From: Fimbriimonas ginsengisoli
Lineage (GTDB): Bacteria > Armatimonadota > Fimbriimonadia > Fimbriimonadales > Fimbriimonadaceae
Length of the DNA stretch: 52,899 nt
Assembly: GCA_016179045.1 (NCBI GenBank)
Contig: JACOSL010000008.1
Span: 1 to 52,899 of the forward strand
Direction of reading: 5' to 3'
Position numbers and translations under genes: made by a program. The notes below the pieces were generated by a model. That model was not told where the DNA came from. It searched no databases and saw only the letters and a program-made list of their open reading frames with translations. Shown here in pieces: positions 31,314 to 39,599 of the stretch (the first letter of the stretch is position 1; each line of letters begins with the position of its first letter).

Positions 31314-31805
31314 ATGAACCCGATCGCTCTGAGGTCTCTAGTGGTGCTCGTGTTGGCGGGCCCGTTCGTGGGGAAGTACATCAGCGCGAACTGGTTGAAC
31401 GGAGGCGACTCGCGTCAGGTGCGAGAAGCTCTGGATCGGGCGCTGGAGGCTTGCCGAAAGGGTGAGGCGAACCCCGTGCTCGACACACTATCGGATCAGT
31501 TGAAGGTCAACGACCAAAGTGCGCCGAGCCGTCGGGACGTTGCCCAGTTCATACGGCAGGCGCGCCCGGAGATCACGGTGGCCTCGGCCGAGCCCTTCGT
31601 CTATGGCGACCAGGCCCGGATGACGGCGCCGACTCACGTTCGGGTTCAGTGGCTCCTGTTTAGCGCCGATCGCGACGTTGGCGCGGTTACGTACGTTTTT
31701 CGCAGAGAAACGGGATTCGAATGGCTCGTGGTGCCAGTGCCGAGGTGGCGGCTGAGCGAGGTCTTGGTTTCAAAAGGCGTGGTGCCGGAGCAGCCGACCC
31801 TTTGA
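31314..31805 (+). CDS. Exported or membrane-anchored protein of unknown function
   Basis: 163 aa. A hydrophobic N-terminus (MNPIALRSLVVLVLAGPFVG) acts as signal or anchor. The rest resembles a small alpha/beta domain: REALDRALEACRKGEANPVL, VAQFIRQARPEI, VQWLLFSADRDVGAVTYVFR. This layout suggests a nuclear-transport-factor-2-like fold, but I would not name a function. ATG 31314 is chosen because GGAGG lies five bases before it; a GTG four codons earlier would overlap that site. Confidence 0.7.
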   Translation: MNPIALRSLVVLVLAGPFVGKYISANWLNGGDSRQVREALDRALEACRKGEANPVLDTLSDQLKVNDQSAPSRRDVAQFIRQARPEITVASAEPFVYGDQARMTAPTHVRVQWLLFSADRDVGAVTYVFRRETGFEWLVVPVPRWRLSEVLVSKGVVPEQPTL

Positions 31806-31874
31806 CACCGAATTTTATAGGGACTTGGGGGAAGATCGGTGGTAATATGCCGCCAGTTCCCTGTCAAAGGGTTC

Positions 31875-31904
31875 GGCGGGGTTGCCCCGCCCCACTTCAG
31901 GAGG
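31875..31904 (+). promoter_or_regulatory. Leader hairpin and strong ribosome site of the small lipoprotein
   Basis: GGCGGGG (31875-31881) pairs with CCCCGCC (31885-31891) around TTG. AGGAGG follows about 8 nt later and sits well placed for the ATG at 31911. A TAATAT at 31843 could be a -10 element, but no convincing -35 was found. Confidence 0.4.
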
Positions 31905-31910
31905 TGGCAA

Positions 31911-32138
31911 ATGAGGAAGCTAATTGGTCTGCTGTTCGCAGGCATTCTCGTTTCGGTGATGTTTGGCTGCAGTGGCGGCGACCAGGGCGCTGCTGCGCCT
32001 GAGCCCGGCGGAGCGCCGAAGGGCGCCATGAAGAACGAGCCGAAGACCGACGCCGCTCCGCCCGCTCCGGCGGCCGAAGCCCCGAAGGCGGAGGCTCCGA
32101 AGGGCGACGCCAAGATGCCGGCCCCCAAGGGCAAGTAA
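31911..32138 (+). CDS. Small lipoprotein with Ala/Pro/Lys-rich tail
   Basis: 75 aa. The signal MRKLIGLLFAGILVSVMFGC ends in a lipobox with cysteine 20, followed by SGGDQGAAA. The mature part is low-complexity and rich in A, P, K and E (PAPAAEAPKAEAPKGDAK), probably unfolded. Such tails may bind peptidoglycan or act as spacers; nothing more can be claimed. A strong Shine-Dalgarno before it and a terminator-like hairpin after it suggest a short, well-expressed transcript. Confidence 0.8.
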   Translation: MRKLIGLLFAGILVSVMFGCSGGDQGAAAPEPGGAPKGAMKNEPKTDAAPPAPAAEAPKAEAPKGDAKMPAPKGK

Positions 32139-32166
32139 GCCCCACGACTGGGCTCAGGCCCGCGAT

Positions 32167-32195
32167 GCGGGACTCTCCCTGTGGGAGGGTCCCGC
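32167..32195 (+). terminator. Terminator-like hairpin after the lipoprotein gene
   Basis: GCGGGACTCTCCC (32167-32179) pairs with GGGAGGGTCCCGC (32183-32195) around a TGT loop: 13 pairs, one of them G-T. It lies 28 bp past the stop. Only a weak run (TGTCGTTT) follows, so the mode of termination is uncertain. Confidence 0.65.
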
Positions 32196-32238
32196 TGTCG
32201 TTTAGGGGCTGAAGCATGTCGCGGTAACCTGGACGGCG

Positions 32239-33360
32239 ATGCTGGACCCTCGGATCACCCGCCTTGCTGAGCTTTTCGCCGACCATAGCCTTGGATTGAG
32301 CGCTAAGGACTCCGTCCTGATCCATGCCTTCGATATTCCGGAGGAGGCTGTCACCGAGTTCGTGCGAGTTTGCCAGAACCGAGGCGCGCGCGTTGCCATC
32401 CGGCTCGAAAGCCAGCTGGTGAGAAGGCAACTGATGCACGGCATGAACGAAGCCACGGCCATCTTGCACGCGGAGATCGAGCGCCACGAGATGGATCAGA
32501 TGACGGCGTACATTGCCCTTCGCGGCAGCCACAATTACGCCGAGCAAGCGGACGTGCCATCCGAGATTCAGAGTCTATGGCAGCGCCTGTATGTTCAGCC
32601 AGTGGTGTTCGGCGTGAGGGTCCCGAAAACGCGATGGGCTGTGACGCGCTGGCCAACCCCCGCAATGGCACAGCAAGCGAACCTATCGACGCCCGCGTTC
32701 GAAAAGTTCTACTTCGACGTGTGCCTGGTCGACTACGCCAAGATGGATGTGGCAGCTAAGCCGCTGGCCGAACTCATGGAGACGACAGACGAGGTTCGAT
32801 TGGTGGGCCCGGGCACCGACTTTCGGTTCTCGATCAAGGGCATCGGCGCGGTTGCGTGCTCTGGCGAGGCGAATATCCCCGACGGCGAATGCTACTCCTG
32901 CCCTGTGCGCGACTCCGGCAACGGGATCGTGCAGTACAACACGGTTTCGGTCTACCAAGGAGTCGAGTTCAAAGACATTCGACTTGTGGTGAAGGACGGA
33001 CGGATCGTGGAGGCGAGCGCGGGCGATCAAACGACCAAGCTAAACGAGATTTTGGACACGGACGATGGGGCGCGCCATTTCGGCGAGTGGTCGTTGGGCT
33101 TCAACCCGCACGTGCTTAGCCCAATGAGAGACACCCTTTTCGACGAAAAGATAGCCGGATCATTTCACCTTACCCCTGGCAACGCTTATGAAGGCCGTGG
33201 GGGCAGCGGCAATCGCTCCGCCATCCATTGGGACATCGTTTGCATTCAGCGCCCGGAATATGGGGGCGGGGAGGTTTGGTTCGACGGGAAGCTCATACGC
33301 AAGGACGGACTGTTTGTGACAGACCAACTCAACGGATTGAATCCGGCGTCGCTGGCTTAG
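32239..33360 (+). CDS. M29 family aminopeptidase (AmpS/PepS/AmpT-like)
   Basis: 373 aa. It starts with the N-terminal open domain (ITRLAELFADHSLGLSAKDS) and has FSIKGIGAVACSGEANIPDG with the metal-binding Glu, then GECYSCPV, HFGEWSLGFNPH and the C-terminal SAIHWDIVC holding the His and Asp ligands. Enzymes of this family are co-catalytic metallo-aminopeptidases with broad activity. No signal peptide, so cytosolic. It ends 4 bp into the convergent zinc-ribbon gene. Confidence 0.92.
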   Translation: MLDPRITRLAELFADHSLGLSAKDSVLIHAFDIPEEAVTEFVRVCQNRGARVAIRLESQLVRRQLMHGMNEATAILHAEIERHEMDQMTAYIALRGSHNYAEQADVPSEIQSLWQRLYVQPVVFGVRVPKTRWAVTRWPTPAMAQQANLSTPAFEKFYFDVCLVDYAKMDVAAKPLAELMETTDEVRLVGPGTDFRFSIKGIGAVACSGEANIPDGECYSCPVRDSGNGIVQYNTVSVYQGVEFKDIRLVVKDGRIVEASAGDQTTKLNEILDTDDGARHFGEWSLGFNPHVLSPMRDTLFDEKIAGSFHLTPGNAYEGRGGSGNRSAIHWDIVCIQRPEYGGGEVWFDGKLIRKDGLFVTDQLNGLNPASLA

Positions 33361-34178
33361 ATCTTGGTCTCGGCTTCCATCGTGCCGCCATCCCCGTCTA
33401 ACTGCGCTTCGACCGTCACCGTGGCATGGAGCAGACCATCCTTCTTGGGCGCGTAGTCCTGAATCAGCACAGGGGTCGTCAGCTTTCGCTTGGCGCGTAT
33501 TGACCGGTTGGTGAGTCGCTGGGGCTTTGCGGGATCACCCTCGAACGGCGTGCCGGTGTACTGCTTGCCGTCTATCTCAAACAGGACACGAAAATCGATG
33601 ACCGTGTTGTTGGTGCGGTTGACGATAGTCACCTTGCCAACCGCCACTCGCTTTCCGTTCTTGGTCCTGACCGCTCCCGCGGCCCCGTTGATCCCTATGG
33701 TGGGCATCGAGTCGCCAAGGTCCGTTTGCAAATGCTCGGACCGAAAGACCGGCTCGTTGCTGCTGCGCGACCTCTCGAGAGTGCTCTGACCGACGTACGC
33801 CACCTCGGGGAGGAACACCCTTTGTGGCGGGGTATACGCAGCCGCAGTCAACGCGGAGGGCATCTCGCTTCGGGTAACGCGAAACTCCTGAGCGACGGGC
33901 GCGGGCGGGGCAGGCGGCGGCTCGTTTACGGCGACGGAGACCTGCTTCGAGCCAGACTGCACATAGAGCAAGCCCCCGATGCAGATCGCGACCAGCGCGA
34001 TCACACCGGCGATGATGGGCAGGTAGCTCACCCGGGACTCGTCGTCATCGCGAAGAAGATCCACGGCGCTCCGCGGATCGTAAGACTTGCGCATGGCGCG
34101 CAGGGAAAGAGGGCGCTTGCACCAGTCGCAAACGAGATCGGACTTGCTTTCGATTCCGCACCAGTTGCAAATAGGCAT
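33357..34178 (-). CDS. Zinc-ribbon, single-pass membrane protein of unknown function
   Basis: 273 aa. The N-terminus MPICNWCGIE...CDWCKRPL holds two CxxC pairs and is a treble-clef or ribbon zinc site. A membrane helix (LPIIAGVIALVAICIGGLLY) follows at about 50-70. The outer part has a Pro-rich linker and a beta-rich domain (VAVGKVTIVNRTNNTVIDFR, FEIDGKQYTGTPF, TVTVEAQLDG) that resembles domains with FxxLK-like or transthyretin-type beta sandwiches. Its role is not known. Between M29 and selD, convergent with the former. Confidence 0.75.
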   Translation of the reverse strand: MPICNWCGIESKSDLVCDWCKRPLSLRAMRKSYDPRSAVDLLRDDDESRVSYLPIIAGVIALVAICIGGLLYVQSGSKQVSVAVNEPPPAPPAPVAQEFRVTRSEMPSALTAAAYTPPQRVFLPEVAYVGQSTLERSRSSNEPVFRSEHLQTDLGDSMPTIGINGAAGAVRTKNGKRVAVGKVTIVNRTNNTVIDFRVLFEIDGKQYTGTPFEGDPAKPQRLTNRSIRAKRKLTTPVLIQDYAPKKDGLLHATVTVEAQLDGDGGTMEAETKI

Positions 34179-34300
34179 GGTCGCCAGTTACCGCGGCGCG
34201 CGCAACCGCCCCTTCAGTATATAGTCGCCTTCGAGCCCTTCAAGGTTCCACCCAAACCTTTTCTGCAAAAATGACGCCGGTCAGAAACCGAGCGATTTCA

Positions 34301-35290
34301 TCAGACAAGCTCTACGCCCGGCTCGCCGGAGACCACCACTCCAACCATCGGATAGCGATCCAACTTCTCCTCCGTCAGGATTGCGAGCCCCCCGCTTGTC
34401 TGAGGGTCGACAGCCAGATGGGCGACCCAGTCGGGGGCTTTGCCGACGACGAGAGCCTCAGCGAGAAAGTCGCGGTTTCTAGCTCCCCCCGCAGTCGTTT
34501 GGCGGTCTCGTATCAAGTCCTCGATCCCGGAGAGCATGGGCAGCCGCTGCCACTCGATCTTGATCCGAACGCGCGAGGCACGCGCGATGTTGAACAGGTG
34601 CCCGGCCAGGCCAAAGCCGGTGATGTCGGTGGCGCAACGCGCGCCGGCGGCCAGCCCGACCTCAGCCGCGGCGGCGTTCAGTTCGCACATCGCGGCAATC
34701 GCGGCCTCGAGAAGCTCGGGTGGACAGCGGTCATGTTTGGCCGCCGTCGCCGCCACGCCGACTCCAAGCGGTTTGGAGAGGTAGATATGGTCCCCGGGCT
34801 TCGCGAGGGTATTGACGAACATGTTCGCGGGATCGACGAGGCCGGTCACCGCCATGCCGAACTTCGGCTCTGAGTCCACCACCGAATGGCCCCCGATGAT
34901 CGCCGCGCCGGATTCGACAGTCTTGTCCGCCATGCCTTTGAGTATCTGGGTCCACATTTCGGCAGGAGCCGAGTCCGGATCGAAGCAGGCGATGTTGAGG
35001 GCGGTCAGCGGCTTGCCGCCCATCGCGTACACGTCGCTGAGGCTGTTGGCGGCGGCGATAGCGCCGTAGGCGTAAGGGTCGTCGACGATGGGCGTGAAGA
35101 AATCGACGGTTTGAACCAGGGCCTGATGCTCGGACAGCCGAAAGACTCCCGCGTCGTCCGAAGTTTCAAAGCCGACGAGCAGGTTGGGATTGCCGATCGA
35201 GGCGGGCAAAAGGCGGAGCACGTCCGCCAGCTGGGCCGGGCCCAGCTTAGCCGCTCACCCAGCGCCCGATGCGAGATGCGTTAGCCGCAT
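34301..35290 (-). CDS. selD: Selenide, water dikinase, with in-frame UGA (Sec12)
   Basis: 329 aa when read from ATG 35290 through a UGA at 35257-35255. The N-terminus is then MRLTHLASGAG-U-AAKLGPAQLADVL, which aligns with E. coli [20 protein letters not shown], the UGA replacing the catalytic Cys17 and a Lys following as in the family. The rest is canonical: ETSDDAGVF, VQTVDFFTPIVDDPYAYG, ANSLSDVYAMGGKPLTALNI, GGHSVVDSEPKFGMAVTG, ATDITGFGLAGH and DPQTSGG. SelD makes selenophosphate from selenide and ATP. A caller stopping at UGA would start at GTG 35221 and lose the active site. selA, selB and selC are not in the window. Confidence 0.92.
35229..35257 (-). promoter_or_regulatory. SECIS-like hairpin at the selD UGA
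   Basis: In the mRNA the UGA (35257-35255) is followed after 7 nt by AGCTGGGC (35247-35240), loop CCG and GCCCAGCT (35236-35229), an 8-bp perfect stem. The apical loop begins 16 nt after the UGA, in the 16-37 nt range known for bacterial selenocysteine insertion elements, and G residues lie in or next to it. This supports recoding of the UGA by SelB. Confidence 0.75.
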
Positions 35291-35345
35291 GGCGGCAGTG
35301 TACATCCCGGTTCAGGGTGGCGAAAGCGGGTAAGACGGGTCTGCC

Positions 35346-36740
35346 ATGCCCGATGATGCCCCGCCGCCTGTTTCCGAGTTGAGCCCGGCGGAACCTGAAG
35401 CTCGGATTGAGCGTGCGGCGCGCCAGCCCTTTGGCTGGATCCTGTCCGGCGCCTTGATCGCGCTGCTCTTTGTCGGTCAACTATCCGCTTACTTCACGCG
35501 CGACGAGCGGCCGCAGCATCGGTCGTTCCTGACCGAGGAAATGAGCCTGCACCAGTACGTGTATGCGAAGAAGTGGAGTCGGTTCTTCGGGCAAGCCGGC
35601 GCGACGCTATCTGATACGAAGGAACTGCGGGCGGAGCTAGCCGATGTTCTGCCGCACGCGGCCACCGATGTACGCGCCGCTCGCCTTGCCGTCGAGATGA
35701 GCGTGGAGCTTGGCGCTCAGCCGCCGCCACGAGCCATAGTCGCCTTAGTCAAGGAAGGCGATCCAAAGAGTCTGTCCCTTGCGGAGGCATACGGCCGCGC
35801 GCCGCCTTCGATCGAAGGAGCGCGGCGACTTGAGCGGGCGATCTCGAGCTCGAGCTTTCTCGACCGGCTGGCGCGCGATCATCTGCGCCAGCGGGCGGGG
35901 TTGCCGATCCGATCCGAGGCGGTCAGCGACGCGAGGCTGGCGTACGCGGCAACCGTCCTCTTTGGCGCTGCCGTTGCGATGGTCGTGGGAATTGCGCTGT
36001 GGGTCGTGTTCTTCGCCATGCGCACGGGTGGAGCGCTTCACCCTAAGGGACCGCCCGTAGGTCCCCTTTCTCCGGCGGTGGCCGACCGGTTCGCTCTGAG
36101 GTTCGGCCTGGTGATGCTTGCGTTCCTTTTGCTTGAACTTGGAACCGAGTTGGCCGGCCTGCCTGTCCGCCAGCCAGCCGCGACTCTAGCGATTCGGCTG
36201 ATTGGGTCCATCGGGCTCATTGGCCTCGTGTGGTTCGCCTACCGTCGGAACGGGCTTGTTGAGATCGGGCTGCGCCGGGCAGGTTTTGGCAGGCACGTGC
36301 TCTGGGGTTTGGGGGCGGCTGTTGCAAACGCCCCGGTGGTTCTTGGGCTCGAGTTGGCGGCTACGAAGATCTTTGCAGGCCTTCCCTCCCCCGAGCACCC
36401 GGCCTCCGTCGAACTGCTGACCAATCCTAGCCTTGCCACCGTTCTCGTAGTGATTTTCTCCGCTTGTGTCGCCGCGCCGATCTTGGAGGAGACGTTGTTT
36501 CGAGGAACCCTGCTGCCCGCGCTCGCGGGGGTGTGGCGTCGCCCGTGGGTGGCGGGGCTTGTGAGCAGCTTGCTCTTTGCCGTAATCCATCCCACCGGCA
36601 TACCTGCTTGGCCGGGGCTGGCCGCGATCGGGGGGATGTCAGCCTATCTCACGTACCAAACCGGCTCCCTCGTGCCGTCGATGGCCATGCATTCGCTCCA
36701 CAATCTGGGCACTCTGCTTGTCGGCTTGGCATTCAACTGA
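35346..36740 (+). CDS. CPBP family intramembrane metalloprotease
   Basis: 464 aa. One N-terminal membrane helix (FGWILSGALIALLFVGQL) is followed by an external helical part of ~150 residues and then a cluster of membrane helices. The CPBP/Rce1 motifs are present: APILEETLFRGTLLPAL (EExxxR), FAVIHPTG (His) and SMAMHSLHN (HxxxN-like). Members cleave membrane-buried or prenylated substrates; some act in bacteriocin immunity. The soluble insert ahead of the protease domain is unusual, and its role is unknown. Divergent from selD. Confidence 0.9.
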   Translation: MPDDAPPPVSELSPAEPEARIERAARQPFGWILSGALIALLFVGQLSAYFTRDERPQHRSFLTEEMSLHQYVYAKKWSRFFGQAGATLSDTKELRAELADVLPHAATDVRAARLAVEMSVELGAQPPPRAIVALVKEGDPKSLSLAEAYGRAPPSIEGARRLERAISSSSFLDRLARDHLRQRAGLPIRSEAVSDARLAYAATVLFGAAVAMVVGIALWVVFFAMRTGGALHPKGPPVGPLSPAVADRFALRFGLVMLAFLLLELGTELAGLPVRQPAATLAIRLIGSIGLIGLVWFAYRRNGLVEIGLRRAGFGRHVLWGLGAAVANAPVVLGLELAATKIFAGLPSPEHPASVELLTNPSLATVLVVIFSACVAAPILEETLFRGTLLPALAGVWRRPWVAGLVSSLLFAVIHPTGIPAWPGLAAIGGMSAYLTYQTGSLVPSMAMHSLHNLGTLLVGLAFN

Positions 36741-37695
36741 CGGGTTGGACTCGGTTTCCGTAGCCGACCCAAAACGCAGTCCACAAGACGATCTCGAGCA
36801 CCGCTACCGCTGCCTTCACCGAGCTCGGAATGCCCTGATTGAAACTAAAGAAGCCTTCGATCGGCGCGGCTATCAGCATGAGCACGGCCGAGGTCGACAG
36901 AAGCACGATCGCGTCCGCGCCCGCGTCTCGAAGGGCGAGGCCGCGGCGCCTGCGACCTGGACAGACCAGCGCCCATCCAAGCGCGAGGCCGGCCGCCCCG
37001 GACACGATAATTCCGCTCAACTCGGGTACGCCGTGGGGCAAGATCGAAGCGAAGAGATAGCCTAGCTTGCCCACATCGGCCATTCGAGCGGCGAGAACTC
37101 CGAGAAGCATCCCGTTCTCGCTGAGAATCGTCACCGTGCCGAGGCCGAAGGTGCCTGCCGCCACCGCGCCTGTGATGAGCGCGACTCGGGGGTTGTTGCT
37201 TGCATAGAACGACCACATCATCATCGACTGGCCGGCGCCGCGGTCCGGAAACTGTCCCTTGGTCCATTGATCCGACAAGAACTTCGGGAGGACGCGATCG
37301 CCGATGTCGGGGCGCGCCTCGGCCAGGGGTGCGGATAGCAGAGCCGTGCCGAAGAACAGGGCGGCGGAGGCAAAAATGAACGCCTTCCGCCTGCGCACGG
37401 TCTGGACGGCGGTGAGCATTGCTTGTGAAAGAGCCTTGCCGAACGTGTTTCTGGGAGCCCGGTAGAGAATCCCATACGCGCGGGCAACGAGGTCGTTAAG
37501 GAATTGCACGAGCGCCGCGTTGGTCGAACTCGTGCGGACGGCGGCGAGGTCTCCGGAAACGTTGCGGTACAGGCGCACGAATTCTTTGAGATCTTCGCGG
37601 CTGAGCGTCTTGAGAGTCACCTCGCCACGGTCGCAGAGTGCGGTCAACTGCTTCCAATCGGGCTCTCGTCGGTCGACGAAGGTTGCCTCGTTCAT
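36733..37695 (-). CDS. SpoIIM-like (DUF95) membrane protein
   Basis: 320 aa. The soluble N-terminus (WKQLTALCDRGEVTLKTLSR, EFVRLYRNVSGDLAAVR) and five or six membrane helices, with HGVPELSGIIVSGAAGLALG, are typical of the stage II sporulation protein M family. In Bacillus SpoIIM joins the SpoIIDP hydrolase complex. In non-sporulating bacteria homologs often stand by an RDD-family gene and a MoxR/DUF58 cluster, none of which is seen here. Nothing else in the window points to sporulation. It overlaps the CPBP gene end by 8 bp (convergent). Confidence 0.88.
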   Translation of the reverse strand: MNEATFVDRREPDWKQLTALCDRGEVTLKTLSREDLKEFVRLYRNVSGDLAAVRTSSTNAALVQFLNDLVARAYGILYRAPRNTFGKALSQAMLTAVQTVRRRKAFIFASAALFFGTALLSAPLAEARPDIGDRVLPKFLSDQWTKGQFPDRGAGQSMMMWSFYASNNPRVALITGAVAAGTFGLGTVTILSENGMLLGVLAARMADVGKLGYLFASILPHGVPELSGIIVSGAAGLALGWALVCPGRRRRGLALRDAGADAIVLLSTSAVLMLIAAPIEGFFSFNQGIPSSVKAAVAVLEIVLWTAFWVGYGNRVQPVS

Positions 37696-37881
37696 CTACC
37701 GCCCATTATGCGCGCGATCGCTCTTCCTGGAGCCTGCAAGGTGTAACCCTTGGCGTCGCTAGGTAGACTGGGACCGCGTCGAACGGTCTCGGCGCTGCTG
37801 CCCTGCGATTCCGAGAACCGAGCCCGGGCCTCTACGTCTAAATAGAGTGCCCGCCGACGGTTCATTGCGGAGGCGCCGGAC

Positions 37882-37896
37882 TGGCACGCTGCTTGC
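37882..37896 (+). promoter_or_regulatory. Consensus sigma-54 promoter upstream of sigma factor gene
   Basis: TGGCACGCTGCTTGC fits TGGCAC-N5-TTGC exactly, with GG and GC ten bases apart as required for -24/-12 promoters. A transcript would start near 37908, about 60 bp before the sigma factor ATG. The 273-bp divergent gap between the SpoIIM-like gene and the sigma gene otherwise shows no repeat copy. Confidence 0.6.
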
Positions 37897-37968
37897 GAGT
37901 CGGAAAGAGGTCGAGTTGCCGAAATTCGCGATCGATCCGGGAATCAACTTCTCGAAAGAGCAGGTCGC

Positions 37969-38823
37969 ATGAGCGCGCATCCCCATATGCCCGAGTACGA
38001 CGACAGTCTGCCTAGCTATCTCAGCCGGCTGACTCAGACCCCATTGCTGAGTGCAGAAGGGGAGCTCGAACTGACGCGGGCAGTTCAGTTGGGCGATGCC
38101 TGCGCCAAGAAGCGCCTCATCGAGGCGAACATGCGGCTTGTGATCAACATCGCCAAGACTTACCGCAACCGCTCGATCCCGCTCGAAGATCTGATCCAAG
38201 AGGGCGCGATCGGCTTGATGCAGGCGGCGGACCGTTTCGATCCGGGTCGGGGATTCCGCTTTTCCACCTACGCCACCCACTGGATTCGCCAGGCGATCGG
38301 GCGCGCTATCGATAACAAGTCGAAGGCGATCCGCCTACCGGCCCACATAGCCCAGTCGCTTCGGCGGCTCGAGCGAGAACGCGTGCGAATGGCGCGGGAA
38401 CTGGGCTACGACCCAACTCCCGAGCAGCTGGCGTATGCGATCGGGTGCAGCCCCAAGAAACTGCTTGCGCTCGTGCAGTCGTCGCAAGAGCTGCTCAGCC
38501 TCGACATGACGGTTGGCGAGACGGGCACGATGACCTTGGGCGGCTTGGTGAAAGACACGCGAAACGGCGACCCCGAAGCGCTGATGCTCAGCCTCGAGGT
38601 GCTGCAAGAGATCGACCGGATCATCATGGAACTCAACGAGCGGGAGCAGCGCGTGATGCGAATGCGATTCCGGTTCGACGGGCTTGAGCCGCCTTTGCAT
38701 GAAGACGTCGCCCGAGAAATGAAGCTCTCGCGCGAGAGGGTCCGGCAGATAGAAATCCAGGCGATCAAGAAGCTTCGCGCGCTCGCGCAGCGCCGCCGCC
38801 TTCGCGAAATGCTCGGCCGCTAG
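37969..38823 (+). CDS. Sigma-70 family factor, group 2 (RpoD/SigA-like, short)
   Basis: 284 aa. Region 1.2/2: YLSRLTQTPLLSAEGELEL, ANMRLVINIAKTYRNRSIPL, EDLIQEGAIGLMQAADRFDP and FRFSTYATHWIRQAIGRAID (region 2.3-2.4, -10 recognition). Region 3 and region 4 (LNEREQRVMRMRFR, LSRERVRQIEIQAIKKLR) are complete. Region 1.1 is missing, as in stress-type group 2 sigmas such as RpoS or cyanobacterial SigB. The upstream sigma-54-like promoter suggests activation by an enhancer-binding protein. Its regulon is unknown. Confidence 0.94.
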   Translation: MSAHPHMPEYDDSLPSYLSRLTQTPLLSAEGELELTRAVQLGDACAKKRLIEANMRLVINIAKTYRNRSIPLEDLIQEGAIGLMQAADRFDPGRGFRFSTYATHWIRQAIGRAIDNKSKAIRLPAHIAQSLRRLERERVRMARELGYDPTPEQLAYAIGCSPKKLLALVQSSQELLSLDMTVGETGTMTLGGLVKDTRNGDPEALMLSLEVLQEIDRIIMELNEREQRVMRMRFRFDGLEPPLHEDVAREMKLSRERVRQIEIQAIKKLRALAQRRRLREMLGR

Positions 38824-39597
38824 CTATTCCGCGTCTTCCCGGGCGATGTACTCGAAGTGGGTGAACCACCAGCAGGAGGCGGCCAAGAGCGAAACGATCA
38901 GAATGCCCATCGTGATCCAGCAGGCGGCCAGGCTGACTGTCTTTGGACCGATGGCGCCCATGACGAAGGCGAGCAGCTTGTCTTGGGCTTGAAGGGGAGG
39001 GTGGCTGGCGATGCCCTGCAGATAGCTAAAGATGGTGACGCGGTAAAGCTCGCCGGGCAGGTTCGGCATCGACGTTTCCCACCCGAAGGCGAAGAGCAGG
39101 CAGATGAGCATCGCCCGGTTGAAGAGCAAGCTGACGAAGAGGAACAGGGCGCCGTAGGCGAGCGCTCCGACGCCAAGGGCGGCAAGATCGCGCTCCAGCA
39201 GACCGGCGTGATTGACCTGGCTGCCCGCGAACACTGCGCTAGAGACCAAAAACGCGGTCACCATGCAGACTCCGCCGACTACGACGACCGAAGCCAGATA
39301 TCGACCGAGCAGCAATCGCCAGCGCTCGATCGGGCGGGTCAGCAGATATGAGATGGTTTTCTGTTCGACCTCCTGACTCACAATCGCGGTCGTGTAGATG
39401 GCGGAGGCGAGGGCAAGCAGCCGGTACACGAAGACCGACATCACGCTCGTGTACCGTTCGAGCACGCCGCTGGTCGGAGAGAGTTCCCGCCAATTCGCGG
39501 CCAGCACGAAGGTGAGCACGCTGAGGAAGATCCAGGGCAAGAGGCGGCGCGAGCGCAGGAACTCGCGAAGGGTCTGCCTGAACACGTAAAGCACCAC
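38824..39597 (-). CDS. ABC-2 type permease (second of pair)
   Basis: 257 aa with six hydrophobic segments. The N-terminal FRQTLREFLRSRRLLPWIFL and EQKTISYLLTRPIERWRLLL are typical of ABC-2 exporter subunits. Start is GTG 39597, two bases after the preceding ATPase gene. Partner of the ATPase at 39600-40517. The substrate is unknown; such systems export lipids, polysaccharides or drugs or help membrane-protein maturation. Last gene of a four-gene minus-strand operon; its stop abuts that of the sigma gene. Confidence 0.88.
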   Translation of the reverse strand: MVLYVFRQTLREFLRSRRLLPWIFLSVLTFVLAANWRELSPTSGVLERYTSVMSVFVYRLLALASAIYTTAIVSQEVEQKTISYLLTRPIERWRLLLGRYLASVVVVGGVCMVTAFLVSSAVFAGSQVNHAGLLERDLAALGVGALAYGALFLFVSLLFNRAMLICLLFAFGWETSMPNLPGELYRVTIFSYLQGIASHPPLQAQDKLLAFVMGAIGPKTVSLAACWITMGILIVSLLAASCWWFTHFEYIAREDAE

Positions 39598-39599
39598 GG

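Noticed and set aside
35222-35345. Region upstream of selD as plain intergenic DNA
   Set aside because: Translation through UGA gives a family-matching SelD N-terminus, so it is coding.
36733-37695. SpoIIM-like gene as evidence of spore formation
   Set aside because: The family is common in non-sporulating bacteria and no other sporulation gene is present; flagellar L/P rings and lnt show a diderm cell.
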